A stretch of 64,000 nucleotides of DNA from Pisaster brevispinus (GCA_023634235.1 JAMKCF010000040.1:930001-994000); one strand, 5' to 3'; shown: positions 1 through 12,418, numbered from the stretch's first letter. Numbers and translations: made by a program. The notes: a model not told the origin generated them from the sequence alone.

Positions 1-514
1 TTTTTATTTTTTAGATTTAAAACAAATTAATATTTTGACTGTACAAATATCACCGTCATGTATTCAAAGGTAGAAGTGGGTCGGTTTTCGTTGTAACGCA
101 GGTTTTTGGACGTCGCAAGCTTAATTCACATGTTTCAAAGTATAGACCTACAATGGTTCGTACAATAGCAAACGAGCAACAACTAATAATGTAGCAAGGA
201 ACATGTACAAACACTGTAATCGAAACAAAAGTTTTTCGTTTTTGTTTCATTTTAAATTAAATGAGCTATTAATATCAAATGGATCGCGTTAAACCGTGAG
301 TGTTCCGACATTATTTATTCACGGTGCGATGCCCGCCTATCGTCCGTCTATCGAGAAAGGGGTTTTTGTACTTTGAACATTTTTGAGATTTTTGCTCCAA
401 GTAAATTTGAGGGCGCTCTTCTTATTTATTAAAGTTTCACTTTGAAAAGATTAATTTATCGTTTAGAATATAATAACACGTGCATACACTTTGTATTTTT
501 CCCCGGAGTAGGCC
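1..514. other. AT-rich stretch, nothing recognised
   Basis: Short frames only, with no splice-bounded coding signal and no clear repeat partner inside the window. Confidence 0.5.
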
Positions 515-790
515 AATAGACCTTTCTATTGCAACGTCACAGCCAGAGTTTTTGCCAACGAGGTTGGAAAACTATGGAAAGCCATAAATGCAAAACACAA
601 GCAGATAGCCACAGTTTGTAACACAAATATTCAAAAATACTGTTGAATTTGTTTGAAACAAAGCAACCAATCATGGGAGGTAATTTAATTGAAAGTTTGC
701 AGATTGAATGTTTTGCTAATACTCTGCCGTCCATGCCAACCAGCGCAGTTTGTTTAGTATCAATAATGGAAAGGTCTTTAGTATACAAAT
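515..790. repeat. dispersed repeat, copy 1 (inverted partner at 7764)
   Basis: Begins AATAGACCTTTCTATTGC and ends GGAAAGGTCTTTA, so its ends are short inverted repeats. The interior (AACTATGGAAAGCCAT, TGTTTGAAACAAAGCAACC, GCCAACCAGCGCAG) recurs as reverse complement at 7764-8076. Likely a small non-coding transposon. Confidence 0.65.
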
Positions 791-813
791 AATGAATGTT
801 TATGAGTGCAATG

Positions 814-879
814 GTAAGAATATTTTCATGAGTTGAAAGATGGAACATTCCATCTTTCAACGAATGAAAATATTCTTAC
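814..879. repeat. 66-bp hairpin next to the 885-1334 element
   Basis: Arms of about 32 bp (GTAAGAATATTTTCATG...AGATGGAA and its near-exact complement) meet around 846. Only about two mismatches are seen. It directly abuts the inverted-end element. Confidence 0.65.
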
Positions 880-884
880 TATTT

Positions 885-1334
885 GTTTTATATAACATCC
901 AAGTAGATCATTTGATTGGAGGATAACACTATACTATAAAGGATAATAATAAATAAATTGTACAAGAATGCTTTCTTAAGTGCATATACTACTTTTATTT
1001 TGACTTAAAAAGTTAACAATTAAAAGTCAACAGCAGTTCAAGTTAAAAGTTAACAATGGTCCAACAGTCAAAACTGTAAAACAAGTTAAAAGTTCATATT
1101 TAATAATGTAACTATCCAATCAAACAATTCCGCCATACTGTGTAAACAGGCAGTCACTATCGTCAGTGGGGCGGGCGAGCGTGCAATAGAACAAAACGAA
1201 TGGAACGAAAAATGCACGGTGAATGGAACGAAAAATGCACGGCGAATGACGTAGCAATGGTACGTTTATTTGCCATCACGTGACGGACAATCCTCCAATC
1301 AAATGGCAAGGATCTGCTTGGGTGTTATATAAAC
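885..1334. mobile_element. 450-bp element with about 42-bp inverted ends
   Basis: The left end (ATATAACATCCAAGTAGATC, then ATTTGATTGGAGGA) and the right end (TCCTCCAATCAAAT...GGTGTTATAT) are inverted repeats. The interior has a short direct repeat (GGAACGAAAAATGCACGG) near 1200-1240. No coding frame. Confidence 0.6.
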
Positions 1335-2118
1335 CTAAATAATGTTGTCTGACACAACTGTATGTCCTCGATATACTTTTACTTAAACGTTTGCCATAAC
1401 ATTAACGTAAGTCTTTTCTTTAATGTTGAGCTAGCAAGCTAATGTATGTCTTGATAATACCGTTATAGCCAAACAAAATTAGTGCAAACAGAAAACATTT
1501 TTTAAAAAGCGATAATTTCCATTCGTTTGCCAAGAAGTTACGTGCAACTTGGACAGATTCTCTCATTTTAAATTGTAGCAATGAACCATTTCGCCAGAAT
1601 AGAACACTGCTGTATTAGACCATGTTTCGAGCTATTTCTGATTTACGTCTTTTACGTCAAAAAAACTACCTCACCTCCCACTTCATTGAGCTACCTCCCG
1701 GAAATATTATTTGCCGTATCAATAGTGACAATATCTCTTTCTCTTTTAAAAAATGCGACAAACAGAAACATGATTCACAAATATTTGCTTTCACTCAAAT
1801 ACATCAATGTAGATCAAGCATTTAAATGTTAAAATTAATCTAAAATTATACTGTTTTTGTGTGTGTGATAATTTTATTAATTTGACGATCTCATTGTTGT
1901 ACGCCCATACTGTCAATAAAGTATTGGAGTGACATACACCCTTCTGCCGGAAAAAAAGAAAGAAAAATTAGAAGACGTAGATAATGGTATACACCACATC
2001 ATTTTGCCAATAAACACCACCTTTTCTATTCTACCTTCATGCTTTTTTATGGGCAAAACTGTTATTATCAATACCTTTGTTGGCGCTAGTATCAATTACT
2101 GAGGTACCGCCTTGTTTG
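1335..2118. other. non-coding stretch
   Basis: An 83-codon frame at 1581 has ordinary AT-rich composition and no family resemblance. GTTGGCGCTAGTATCA near 2080 recurs inverted at 4568 (TGATACTAGCGCCAACA), so the region 2080-4590 is framed by an inverted pair. Confidence 0.45.
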
Positions 2119-3000
2119 TAGCCTGTCCTGGACCCAATTTCATAGCGCTGCCTAACAGTATAGCGCCTTAGCCTGTATGGGCCCAATTTCAGCACAAAAG
2201 CGTAGTAAGCACAGAAAACAATTGCTTAGCAGAAACTGGTTACCAACCAAAATCTACAAAAAAATACATTGTTGTGACTGCTGGTGCCTCGTTCATTTCT
2301 TGCTAAGTAAAGAAATTTGCTAAGCAGACTTTACTGCTAAACGGCTTTATGAAATAGGGCACAGGGCCCAATTTCATAAAACCTGTAAGCACAAAAACTT
2401 GCCAAGCCAAAATCTTTTAAAAAATTCATTGTTGTGACTGGTGCCTCGCTCGTTTCCTGCTAAGTAAAGAAATTTGCTAAGCAGAATTTTCGGCTTTAAC
2501 GGCTTTATGAAATTGGGCCCAGAAAAATCTTGCTTAGCAGAAACAGGTTACCAGCCAACATTCGATAAAGTTCACACTGTTGCCACTGGTACCCCGCTCA
2601 TTTCTTGCTAAGTAAAGAAATTTGCTAAGCAGACTTTACAGGGCCCGATTTCATAAAACCTGTAAGCACAAAAACTTGCTGATCACAGAAAACAATTGCT
2701 TAGCAGAAACTGCATGGTTACCAACCAAAATCTACAAAAAACCCACATTGTTGTGACTGGTGCCTCGCTTATTTCTTGCTAAGTAAAGAAAATTGCTAAG
2801 CAGAATTTTCTGCTTAACTGCTTTATAAAATTGGGCCCTGAAAAATCTTGCTTTATAGCAGAAACAGGTTACCAGCCAGCGTTCCATAAAGTTCACATTG
2901 TTGCCACTGTTACCCCCGCTAATTTATTGCTAAGTAAAGAAATTTGCTAATCAGAATTGTCTGCTTAACGGCTTGCGCTGCTACACGGGCAATAAAGTTT
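2119..3000. repeat. cluster of GGGCCCAATTTCAT foldback repeats
   Basis: Several degenerate units follow one another, each with GGGCCCAATTTCATAAA, TTAGCAGAAACTGGTTACC, TTTCTTGCTAAGTAAAG and TTGCTAAGCAGA motifs. The same family is seen alone at 18158, 31072 and 41711, where it is a clean palindrome of about 190 bp. Confidence 0.75.
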
Positions 3001-3689
3001 GCTTAAGCGTAAGCGTATTTCACAGGTAAGCAAGACAATTAGGCAGCCACCTTGCGCGTCCACCGTGAATTTCCATTGTTACGTTATTCACTTTCATACA
3101 ATAAGCACCGGAAGGTTGGCTGGTACATTTTAGATAACCCTAGAGCCATCGTTTGTGGTACTCAGGATTATTATAAAAAAAATTAATTCATTACATAAAT
3201 CTGAACTTAACTACAAAGTGTTCTCCTGTGTTGACGAAACTCATGAACTCACCCTCTTGAAAAATAGCACTAGTAAGTAATGACAAGGATAAAGAAGTAG
3301 ACAGCAGAATACTTAAATCCGTGGGGATGAATCGTTTAAAACTTGTTCTCGAAAATGATAGCCTAATTAGTCACCAAACTCTGGCTAAACTTTGTAAAAT
3401 CTTATCTTTAAAGCCTGTAGAATTAGCAATGTTCTAAAGAAAAACATTAATCACAGCTCACGTCACTGAAAACAGGCATGGTCCACCTAACCATTTTTTG
3501 AATAATGTTACCATTGAAGATAAACAGACCGGCAAAAATAGTAGACTTTTGGACAATAATGTTAAATATGTTTACGGGTGTTTTATTAATAATCAATTCA
3601 TGTCTCCTGCGGTTGCAATACTGGGTTATTAATTACTAATTATTTCCACATTACTACATACATCCGATGTTAATACTTGGGAAAATGGT

Positions 3690-4115
3690 CGGTGTCCCCT
3701 TATGGAAGCCGATGAAAAAGATTTGTGGTTCAAATTAAAACACAGAATTCTCCCTACTTAAGATAAATTGTACAAATTTGGTATGGCAGATGACACTGAT
3801 CCTCGACACTGCAAGGTTATGGGTTGAAGCTGAACGTCAATAAAACCAAAGGCCTCTGGCTAGGGAAATGGAAACATAGACAAGACAAACCTTGTAACTT
3901 TATTTGGTGCGATGATAAATTGAAAAAGCTGGGTATTATCTTTGGTAATCGTGTTACACCAGAGGACAACTTGGGGGCACAGGGGAAAACAAAATTCATT
4001 GTGTCCTTGACAAATGGTCCAAACGCCACCTTAATCTAATGAAACGATTGAACATCTTTCTTTTTATAGAGTGTGATTTTATAATGCTTTGTTATTTGTC
4101 GAAATTTTTTTTTAA
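3690..4115 (+). mobile_element. LINE reverse-transcriptase relic, scrambled
   Basis: From about 3690 the + strand encodes DLWFKLKHRILPT, stop, DKLYKFGM and HC, resembling the zinc-ribbon-like region after LINE reverse transcriptases. At about 3824 it switches to KLNVNKTKGLWLGKWKHR and KLKKLGIIFGN, the reverse-transcriptase thumb region, then VLDKWSKRHLNLM in another frame. Near 4036 ETIEHL and ECDF resume the zinc region. Thus a piece normally upstream sits inside a piece normally downstream. The 4870-5010 stretch may hold the 3' end (LEKERMGSDKFLSM). Confidence 0.65.
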
Positions 4116-4214
4116 AGTACTTAGGCAATCCACATTTCTATCTCTTCGATTGTGCTAGAATTCTCGGTATTTACATAACTGACGATGCAGTTAGCACAAC
4201 AATTTTCTTACCGT

Positions 4215-4562
4215 TAAGCAGCGCTAAGAAATTGGGCCCTGTGCCCTATTTTATAAAGCTGTTAAGCAGAAAATACTGCTAGGTAATTTTCTATGCTAAG
4301 CATAAAATGAGTGGGGCAAATTTTTGGAATTTTGGCTGGTAACCAGTTTCTGCTAAGCAATTTTTTCTGTGCTTAGCAAGTTTGTGTGCTTAAAATTCTG
4401 ATTAGCAGATTTCTTTACTTAGCAAGACATGAGCGGGGTACCAGTGGCAACATTGGAACTCTATGATATGTTGGCTGGTAACCTGTTTCTGCGAAGCAAG
4501 ATTTTTCTGTGCTTACAAAATTTTTGTGCGGAAATTGGGCCCAGGACAGGCTATAAACCGCT
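4215..4562. repeat. GGGCCCAATTTCAT-family units, downstream of the LINE relic
   Basis: Two adjoining units with GGGCCCTGTGCCCTATTTTA at the left and AAATTGGGCCCAGGACAGGC at the right; the latter phrase echoes CCTGTCCTGGACCC at 2122. The two clusters therefore flank the stretch 3000-4215 in opposite orientation. Confidence 0.6.
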
Positions 4563-5009
4563 ACCTAAGTAAATGATACTAGCGCCAACAAAGGTACTGA
4601 CAATAACAGTTTTGCCCATTAAAGTTGAACTCACCACCAACACCTATTCAATTATACTGCATTCACACAATAAATGCCTGGGTCTTTGTAGAATACCTTT
4701 AGGAAATTATACTCTGGTAACAATTCTTTCATCTAAGTGACCCAAATAGAAATATTGGATATGACCTAAAACCGGTGCAATGTGTTTTAATAGTCAAGAT
4801 GCTTCGGCAAAATTGGAACATCATACATCAGGTGCAAAAAAGTTTTTCTAAGCTACAAAAATCCCTCTGATATCGATATTAATTTTCTGTTCAAACGTAC
4901 TCTCCAGCACTTTCTCACTTTAGAAAAGGAAAGAATGGGCAGTGATAAGTTTTTGTCTATGCTAGAAACAACACCCTGTGCTCTATTAATAAGGTAAATT
5001 AACTGGAAT

Positions 5010-5877
5010 TAAGCTTTTGGTTTCAATGTCCCATTGTTCATGTTCAATCTGTGTCATTTGTGTACTATTAATACACTTATTTAATGACTCCTCTCTAATT
5101 GTAAATGAGTCAGGGTCATGCATTCCGTGCCAAATCACCCAAAATTCTAAAAATTTCGGCAGGCACAGTCTCAGATTTTGCTAGTTTTTTTGTTTAATCC
5201 CATATGGGTGCCATGAAAAAAACAATTTTAGAATCCTACTCCTTAACATTTCTGAGATATGACCCCCTAAAAAATTAAGCCCCACCCCTTCAAATTGACC
5301 TTTTTCTGTTTTGGGCATTTTTAGAGGTCTGTAGGCTATCTACAAATGGAGATAAGATGTATAGCTAAAAATTAAGATACAGGGTATCTGGTATCCCATC
5401 AACTAGAATCTACTGTCAAAAGTAGCACAGGTCATTTTTTGTCTATCAAGGTATAGGATGTTAGCATGCGTAATGACTTTTCGTCATTTTTGAGACCCCT
5501 TATTAGTGCCTAAAAGTGAAATGTCCGGTTGCTTTTATATTACATTTGATTATAAACTAGGTGCATATGTGTGACATTATAAGGATAGATTAGTCACACC
5601 TTTTGACGGGTATTTGGCAGGGGTCTGAATATGTGTCATAGTTCTACTTCTAGGAGTAGGTTGGGTCAAGATGACCACGGGTGTGTTCCTTCCTTCTTTT
5701 ACAAAGGGTCTGGGGTATAGCTCTAGGGTCTGGGCATGTGAAAAATGCTTCAATATAGTTATATGGTTTATGCACAAATAAACGTTAAATATCAAAACAG
5801 TAACTGGTACTTGTTTGACATTCGAATGTCGAATATCGAACGTTCAACGAGAAACCAACTTCTCACCGGTGGCTAGT
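5010..5877. other. non-coding stretch after the LINE relic
   Basis: No coding signal. Contains runs typical of decayed repeats but no partner seen in the window. Confidence 0.4.
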
Positions 5878-6335
5878 TAGACCAAACACGTCATACAAAA
5901 CAGATAGGGCCTATGGATCAAGTCAGCGGTATGTTTACATTGACTTATCATGACATGATTGAGTCGAGTTAATCTGAACCTACAATGTCTGAACTAACGT
6001 TAACCTCTGAACCTAACGAAAACCCGACAAATCTGCCTATCAATTTAAAACGTACCTTTATAATATCCAGTGAGTCTCCTGCTTTTGATAAACAGTACTG
6101 TCAGTAGTAAGACCAAACACTACTACTAAAAAGTACTAGTATATTTTAGTAAGACCAAACAATCAACGGGTATGTTTACATTGACATGCATGACACGATT
6201 GATAATCTAACGTTAACCTCTACTGGCCATGGTACACAAATAGAAACCCGACACATCTGCCTATATCAATCTAAAACGTACCTTTATAATATCCAATGAG
6301 TCTCCTGCCTTTGATGAACAGCCAGATAATCCATA
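5878..6335. repeat. tandem duplication, about 240-bp units
   Basis: GGTATGTTTACATTGAC, CTAACGTTAACCTCT, AAACCCGACA, TCTGCCTAT and ACGTACCTTTATAATATCCA occur in order at about 5928-6075 and again at 6168-6295. Confidence 0.75.
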
Positions 6336-7336
6336 CAGCGTCATAGTTTGTGTCGAAAGAGACATTTTAGGTAGAAGTTAGGGAAACGAAATTGAAATCG
6401 AAACTCCCTCCATGTAAACTGTATTAATATGACCTGGAGAGGGCGCACTTCATAAACAATCCAAAATCATTAAAGGGGCTATTTTTATGCGTGTTACTTT
6501 TTGGAAGAGAAAATAATTATAGCAAGAAATAATAATTATTTACACTAGAAACAACAACCGATTTGATTGTCAAATATATTCATGATGTCGTACATCAAAC
6601 TATGAGAAGAAAATATGAAGACTAAAATGGCCTCGATGTTAAGGTTACGAAATTGCACTATATGACTTAACAAGCTTGACCCGACATACATTATGAAGCC
6701 CATTCTGCTTGTTTTGTATGTGGAATCTTCACTCAACATGAATATTTGCCCTACATACAATTATGAGAAGATCCAAACATCAGGTTGGGGGCATTGGGGC
6801 CAAACTACGTTCTCGAACGCGTTTTCCCCACTGGGTTTTCGAGTTTTCGTAACAGACAAAATTATGTTTGGATCTGAAACAAGTTTGTGCCAAATATACG
6901 CAGTTAAAGGTTGTCACACAACGTTACGGGTTATGATGATGTCAAAATCGACGTCTCTCTGGCCGTGGCTGTCCTTTCCTGTTGGGCACACCTCACGCTT
7001 CACGCGTCTGGCATTGTTTCCTAGGGAGTGGAATTCACTGCCTGGCCGGAGTCAAACAAGTGAATGGGGGATAGCCACAAATGTTGTATAATTGGTTGTA
7101 TTGGTAAACGCTGACAGCACCATCTAGTTCAGGAGGGGGGCTGATTCATGAAAACCGCGTGTAACCAGCGGTGGAATCACTTAAAGCCCTGTAGGCTCTA
7201 GTTTAATTAAAATGCTGCTTCCATAATCACTGTGGATCTACAAGCATACAGAGGCTTCATATCAATTTGTGAAGTATAGACATTTTATGTCACTGTGAAT
7301 CTACAAGATGATCATGAGGACTGTGAATCTATAAGT
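6336..7336. other. non-coding stretch with a 132-codon open frame
   Basis: The + frame at 6693-7091 shows no recognisable domain, no splice context and no repeat partner. I do not count it as a gene. Confidence 0.4.
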
Positions 7337-7656
7337 TACGGTGGCTCATATTCGCCAGTTCCTAGAGAACCCATGTTTTATTTACGGCGTTATATCGCCG
7401 TACTATTGCGTTATATCGCCGTACTATTGCGTTATATCGCCGTACTATTGCGTTAATCGCCGTAATTGCGATTATCGCCGTACTATTGCGATTAACGCAA
7501 TAAAATACGGCGATTAACGCAATAGTACGGCGATATAACGCAATAAAATACGGCGATATAACGCAATACTACGGCGATATAACGCAATAGTACGGCGCTA
7601 TAACGCAATAGTACGGCAATGGGTTCTCTAGGAATTGGCGAGTATGAGCCACCGTA
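7337..7656. mobile_element. 320-bp palindromic element built from 21-bp units
   Basis: Terminal inverted repeats begin TACGGTGGCTCATATTCGCC and continue through CCTAGAGAACCCA. Between them the left half carries direct copies of a 21-bp unit (GTTATATCGCCGTACTATTG plus C) and the right half carries the same unit inverted. The whole can fold into one long hairpin. No coding capacity; a foldback element is the likely origin. Confidence 0.8.
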
Positions 7657-7763
7657 GTAACCTGCTGCTGTGTCACGTGATCCTGCAACGCCAGGGTTCA
7701 GAAACTATAATGTATAGACTGTTTCCCTGTCCTTATCTGCAAGGATAAGGACAGGCACCGGTC

Positions 7764-8076
7764 TATAGACCTTTCCATTGTTGATAAACAAACAGCGCTG
7801 GTTGGCATGGCCCGCCGAATGTTAGTAAAACGTTCAATCGTATTAACAGATGTTTCAACCAAATGCAACATTTTCAGCAAACTTCTAATTAAATAAAATA
7901 CCTCCTATGATCGGTTGCTTTGTTTCCAATAAATTCAACACTATTTTTAAATATTTGTGTAACATTGTTACAAACTATAGCTATCTGTTTTTGTTTTGCA
8001 TCTATGGCTTTCCATAGTTTTCCAGCCAGGGTTGGCAAAATCTTGGGCTGTGACGTTGCAAAAGAAAGGTCTATTA
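7764..8076. repeat. dispersed repeat, copy 2
   Basis: Reverse-complement partner of 515-790: AGACCTTTCCATTG at one end, AAAGAAAGGTCTATT at the other, with GCGCTGGTTGGCATGG and ATGGCTTTCCATAGTTTTCC inside. A 12-bp-arm hairpin of TCCTTATC/GATAAGGA lies just upstream (7734-7757). Confidence 0.65.
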
Positions 8077-8414
8077 ATCCGGTGCTTTTATTGGACAGAC
8101 ATGTGTGTGTGTAATGTTGTTCTGTCGTCGGCGTGAATGGGATGCGAGGTCAAAGGTACATCTGCCAACATCCGGTATGGCAGGTATCTGGCGTTATTCA
8201 CGAGCCTCGAAGTGTGACGTCAGATGCTCGGGCTAGTGCTCTTTGAACTTTGTCCAAGTATTTAGTCAGGACCCCTTTCTGTCGTCTGCGCATAATCGTG
8301 TGTTTTCAATGTACTCCAAAGCGACGTTGTAGTCTGGGAGCTTCTCTTCAAATACACACAATATTTTGTGTAGAAAGAATCATTTCTGGCCACTAAAAAA
8401 CGTAATTTTTTGTC

Positions 8415-10338
8415 ATGAAGTCGATAATTGTTGTCGTTGTTTTGGCTGTCATTGCTTACTTCCTCTTCAAGCCTACAACCTTCACTATAAAAAATGACGT
8501 TTTTATGTACAAGTCGCCAGAAGAGGTCTATACTTTCATTTCGGACTTGAAAAGGACAACAGAGAAACATTCAACACTTGGGTTCGTAATTACTTTTGTA
8601 AACAAACCACCACTGCATCAGTCGTTTATAATACTCCACTCGTTCATTCGCATGTTTAGTGCCGTTGCAGCTTTATATAATTTTATTATTTTACAAATAT
8701 TTGCCTCTGTAGTCTAGTTTTCAGTGTAGTAGTCAGGTAGTGTACGCCGGGAGTAAGAAATTATTTAATATATAAGAAATTGTTATACTTTTTCATCAGT
8801 GTACAAGCTGCCTTTCTTGAGAAGTTTAGTTTACCTTATTAAATATTAGACCGAGGGAGGGTTTTACGATAATCGCAACTAGTTATTCAATAGTGATGTG
8901 CATGTACTACTACTACTAGGCTAGCTCAGATTGGACTCCTCCGTTGTACATCTGTATGCAGCATAACATGCACTAACGTCCTACCAGGGCTAGTGTTGTA
9001 CTAGGCTAGAACTATGAGACTTGAGAAATGGAATCAATAATATTATAAGGGTATGCTAATGGCCCCTCTTTTACTATTGAAGCTATCATCATAACTTCAA
9101 CTTCATACATAGTCATAGTTCAACTTCAAGTAAAACAACTAGGACTAGAGGAGTAGTAACTACAGTATTGCCAGAAATTGTCCCCCAAATCTTTGTTTTT
9201 AATTTGTTAAACCACCACATTCACATAAAAGCAACAAAATGTAATTGGAGATTTTTGTACTGTGTATAAAATTCTTATTATTGTTCGGTGAATGACCTAA
9301 TGTGTTGAAATTTTCACAAATCGTTTTGTGTTTTGAGTTTAATTGAAAATAGCATTTAATTTTTTTTAAACAAAATTGAGATGCATCAAAAATGTACATT
9401 TTTTACTTGATGATATTACATAATATTTGTTGATTTGTTACAGAGGCAAGTGCACACTGTTGAAACAGCGAACCAGAAAAAATGGTGTGAAAGAAAAACT
9501 GTTTCTGGTGGAAAGAATAATCCCGCTCTTCTGGGAGTACGAACTTCCGTTAAACCTGGAGACTCGTCTGTCATTAACAAAGTGAGTTGAATGTATCACT
9601 TTTTATACCCTGTTTTCAATTCGGACACCCAGAATGCCCTTCTTTATCCGTCATTTACATTCTGAATAATGTCAAAAGTGAAGTACCTGGTTCCCCCATT
9701 TTAAGCAATTGAACTCCCTATTATGTTTGTGTAACCCTTGATGGTTTCTACTCCTGTAAGTGTAAGTATCAATGCCAAATGTCTCTTGAAGTAGGTTTTT
9801 TGTCTCTGTTGCCAGGCCAAATGAGGAGTTGGAGTATGAGTTTGCTGTTCTTCGTGGCTACTTACTGAAACTTCACAGCAGGTTATCGGTGGAGAAACGC
9901 GAGGGGCGTGCCATGCCTGGATCGTTGTTAACGGAGGAGTTGACGATAACATGCCCTTGGCTTGCCACAACATTTGTTGGGAAAGCATTGCAAGATTCGC
10001 ACAAGGACACTCTAATCAGCATGAGGAATGGCATTGAGCCAATGCACATATCTAAGCGTAGAGACAGGGAGGAGGCACCAAGGAGCAGAAAAGAGGACGG
10101 GGAGAAGACTGAGAAGAAGAAAGAGACGGTGGATGATCGGGTCAAGAAAGAGCGAGGAGGAAAGAAAGATGAGATCAAGAAGACTAGTGGACAGCACATG
10201 AAACAGGCAAAAGATGGAGCTCAGAAAAACGAGGGACAAGCCGAGAAGACAAAGAAGACAGCACCTAAGGATGTGGGAGGTCAACCCAAAACAAAGGAGG
10301 TCAACAAGAAACAGGATGGAGGGGAAGCAAAAAGATGA
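8415..10338 (+). CDS. membrane-anchored START/SRPBCC-like protein with Lys-rich tail (gene A)
   Basis: Three exons: 8415-8581, 9444-9581 and 9816-10338, joined in frame with both introns in phase 2, giving about 275 aa. Residues 1-20 are a hydrophobic N-terminal anchor (KSIIVVVVLAVIAYFLF). Residues 21-180 match, exon by exon, the downstream gene at 14145-17556: the E-VY-FISDL helix, VERIIPLFWEY against VKEYVPLPLGY, PNEEL at the start of exon 3, and LLTEEL near the end. This is the layout of a START/SRPBCC (ligand-binding helix-grip) domain, so a lipid or small-ligand binding role at a membrane is inferred. About the last 90 residues are a Lys/Glu/Arg/Asp tail absent from the paralogue. The first donor (GG|gttcgt) is weak; a nearby gtaatt would put the next exon in a frame without the homology. 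AATAAA lies at 10371 and 10613. The ligand is unknown. Confidence 0.78.
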
Positions 10339-10619
10339 ACGAAGAAAGGTGAGGAGGGTGGACGGGTCAAAATAAAAAGTTTCAAAACCCAAGGAAATAC
10401 AAAACCAAATACAACAAAAGTTAACAAGAAAGTAACCGAGAGTTGGATTTGATGGGCCCTATTAACGATACAGGCTTGAAACAAAAAATGTAAAACTTTC
10501 TACTTTATTCCGCCACAGGTCATCTTGTTGAAATATTGTGCCTTTTATGTACATGTACCGTGTACTATCTTTCATTGTTGTCATTAAGCTCCTCTGTCAA
10601 GCAGAGATCGGCAATAAAA

Positions 10620-11784
10620 AGCAATACACAAACAATATCTTGTGATTGTGATTGGAGAAAAAGAAGATTTACATACAATGCAATGCAAACAATTTTTTAC
10701 ACTTTTTAAATGGTGCATATATTTAGGTTTGATCATGTACCTTGCTTATTATGCAAACTTGTGTTAAATTGATAGAGTATTGCTTACAATTCAATTTCTT
10801 TTTTTTTATAATAGTTTTTGGTGAGTGCTTGAAATCTTATTATGATTGGAACATTGCTGTGATTATATACTTCTATTTAAAAAATATATCACTCAATTTA
10901 AAGGGCACGGTGTACATGTACCTTTGATTTTGGGACAGTTCGGCTGTTTCATTCTTATAATATACAATAGAACTAACCTGTGAAAAGCATTTTTGAGATA
11001 ATGCCGAAAATCTGGAGCGGTTATGTCCACACAGGAAGAATATTCTTTTATTGGAGTACACAATCTGAGAAAAGGCTTCACGCAGAAACGTTTCTCAGAT
11101 TGAAATGTTTTTGAATCCCTCTCTCTAAAACCACATTCCTTTGAAGGGAATTGTTTCGCAAAAAGCTATACATTATTGACAGTTGAAGTGCTTCTTACCA
11201 AGTGAGTTTTTACGGTCATTGGTTTTTGGGGTAATTACTAAAGGTATACCCTTCCTTTAAATATGCACTGTAAGCCTACTGAGTTTAAATATTTAACCAG
11301 AATTATGCAAAATCAGCATAACAATGTAGTTGTAAATTTAAAATTATGCTGAGGTGTTTTTGTTGAAATTTGTGCAAAAATAAAATGTTGGTGCTGAAAT
11401 CTGCAATACAACGCAATTAAGCAAATTGCTGTCAATTAAATTGCGGTGCTAAAATCATGTAAAATGATTCATGTAGAAATTGCTATATTTTAGTGATTTT
11501 CCAGAGTGTAAATTATATTATTTATGAAATTATTTTTTAAATTTATATATAGATGATTATTACAAATTTGTGATTTGCGTTATAATTAAGTAATCAAAAA
11601 TCAAAGCAATGCAACAAAAGATAAAACTAGTAATGTTTAGTTTGATACATTCGCTGCACAACAAAAGTAAAGGATTATTTTGTCCGAGTGTAAAGCACAC
11701 TGAAACATGTAGATACTGTAGACTCATGGAAGACTTTTGTACAAGTTTATGACTGGTATTTTTGCAATGCAATGGTAAAAACAG
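10620..11784. other. intergenic sequence after gene A
   Basis: AT-rich, no coding frame of note. Probably the gene A 3' flank and old repeats. Confidence 0.45.
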
Positions 11785-11965
11785 GCCTGGTACTTCACGG
11801 AGGCAACAGAGGCAATTGCCTCCATGCCCCTGGTCATTGCCATGGTGCCCCTTGAAAAGTTCAAGGCCTGATGCTTCACAATAGGCAACAGAGGCAACTG
11901 CCTCCATGCCCCTGGTCATTGCCTTGGTGCCCCTTTAAATGCTCCAGGCCTAATACCGATAGTTC
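11785..11965. repeat. tandem pair of AGGCAATTGCCTCCATGCCCC repeats
   Basis: Two adjacent copies of a unit with GAGGCAATTGCCTCCATGCC, CCTGGTCATTGCC, TGGTGCCCCTT and AGGCCTGATGCTTCACA. Related copies lie at 30880-31025, 42350-42400 and 62750-62945. Confidence 0.6.
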
Positions 11966-12261
11966 ACGCAGGCAATTGCCCACGTGTCCCGGCACGACCG
12001 AGGAAACTTGTAAATATTTTTTTAAATTAATTTAACTGAAAACGAATTTTGTTTTTTTAGTTATTTCTTTTGACCCACTCACTCACAACTTCTAGAAAAT
12101 GTTAATTAAAGTTTGTTCTGAATGATTGTTCCTCACAAGAACGAAGTATCTGTGCCTTATATCGCTCTGCTTATTCTGGAATTCTGCTCTATAACCCATA
12201 CTATGGAACTATGTGCTTGACATGGTGCCGTAAGTACAGAATTCTGCGGTAAGCAGTGCCA

Positions 12262-12418
12262 TGAAATGGGGACTTTTGGGACGCTAGGTGGCAGCAGACT
12301 TACCAGGTAAAGCCATTGTTCTCGGTAATGTGCGCATGCTCAGATCTACGTAAACATGGACACTTGCCTGGTAAGTCTGCTCTGCCACCTAGCGTTTCAA
12401 AGTTTCAAAATCTATTGG
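12262..12418. repeat. CTAGGTGGCAGCAGACTTACC palindrome, copy 1
   Basis: Left GGGACGCTAGGTGGCAGCAG and right CTGCTCTGCCACCTAGCG are inverted; ACTTACCAGGTA / TGCCTGGTAAGT lie just inside. It directly precedes the repeat at 12427. Confidence 0.75.

Noticed and set aside
6693..7091. 132-codon + strand open frame
   Set aside because: No domain, no splice context, no partner copy.
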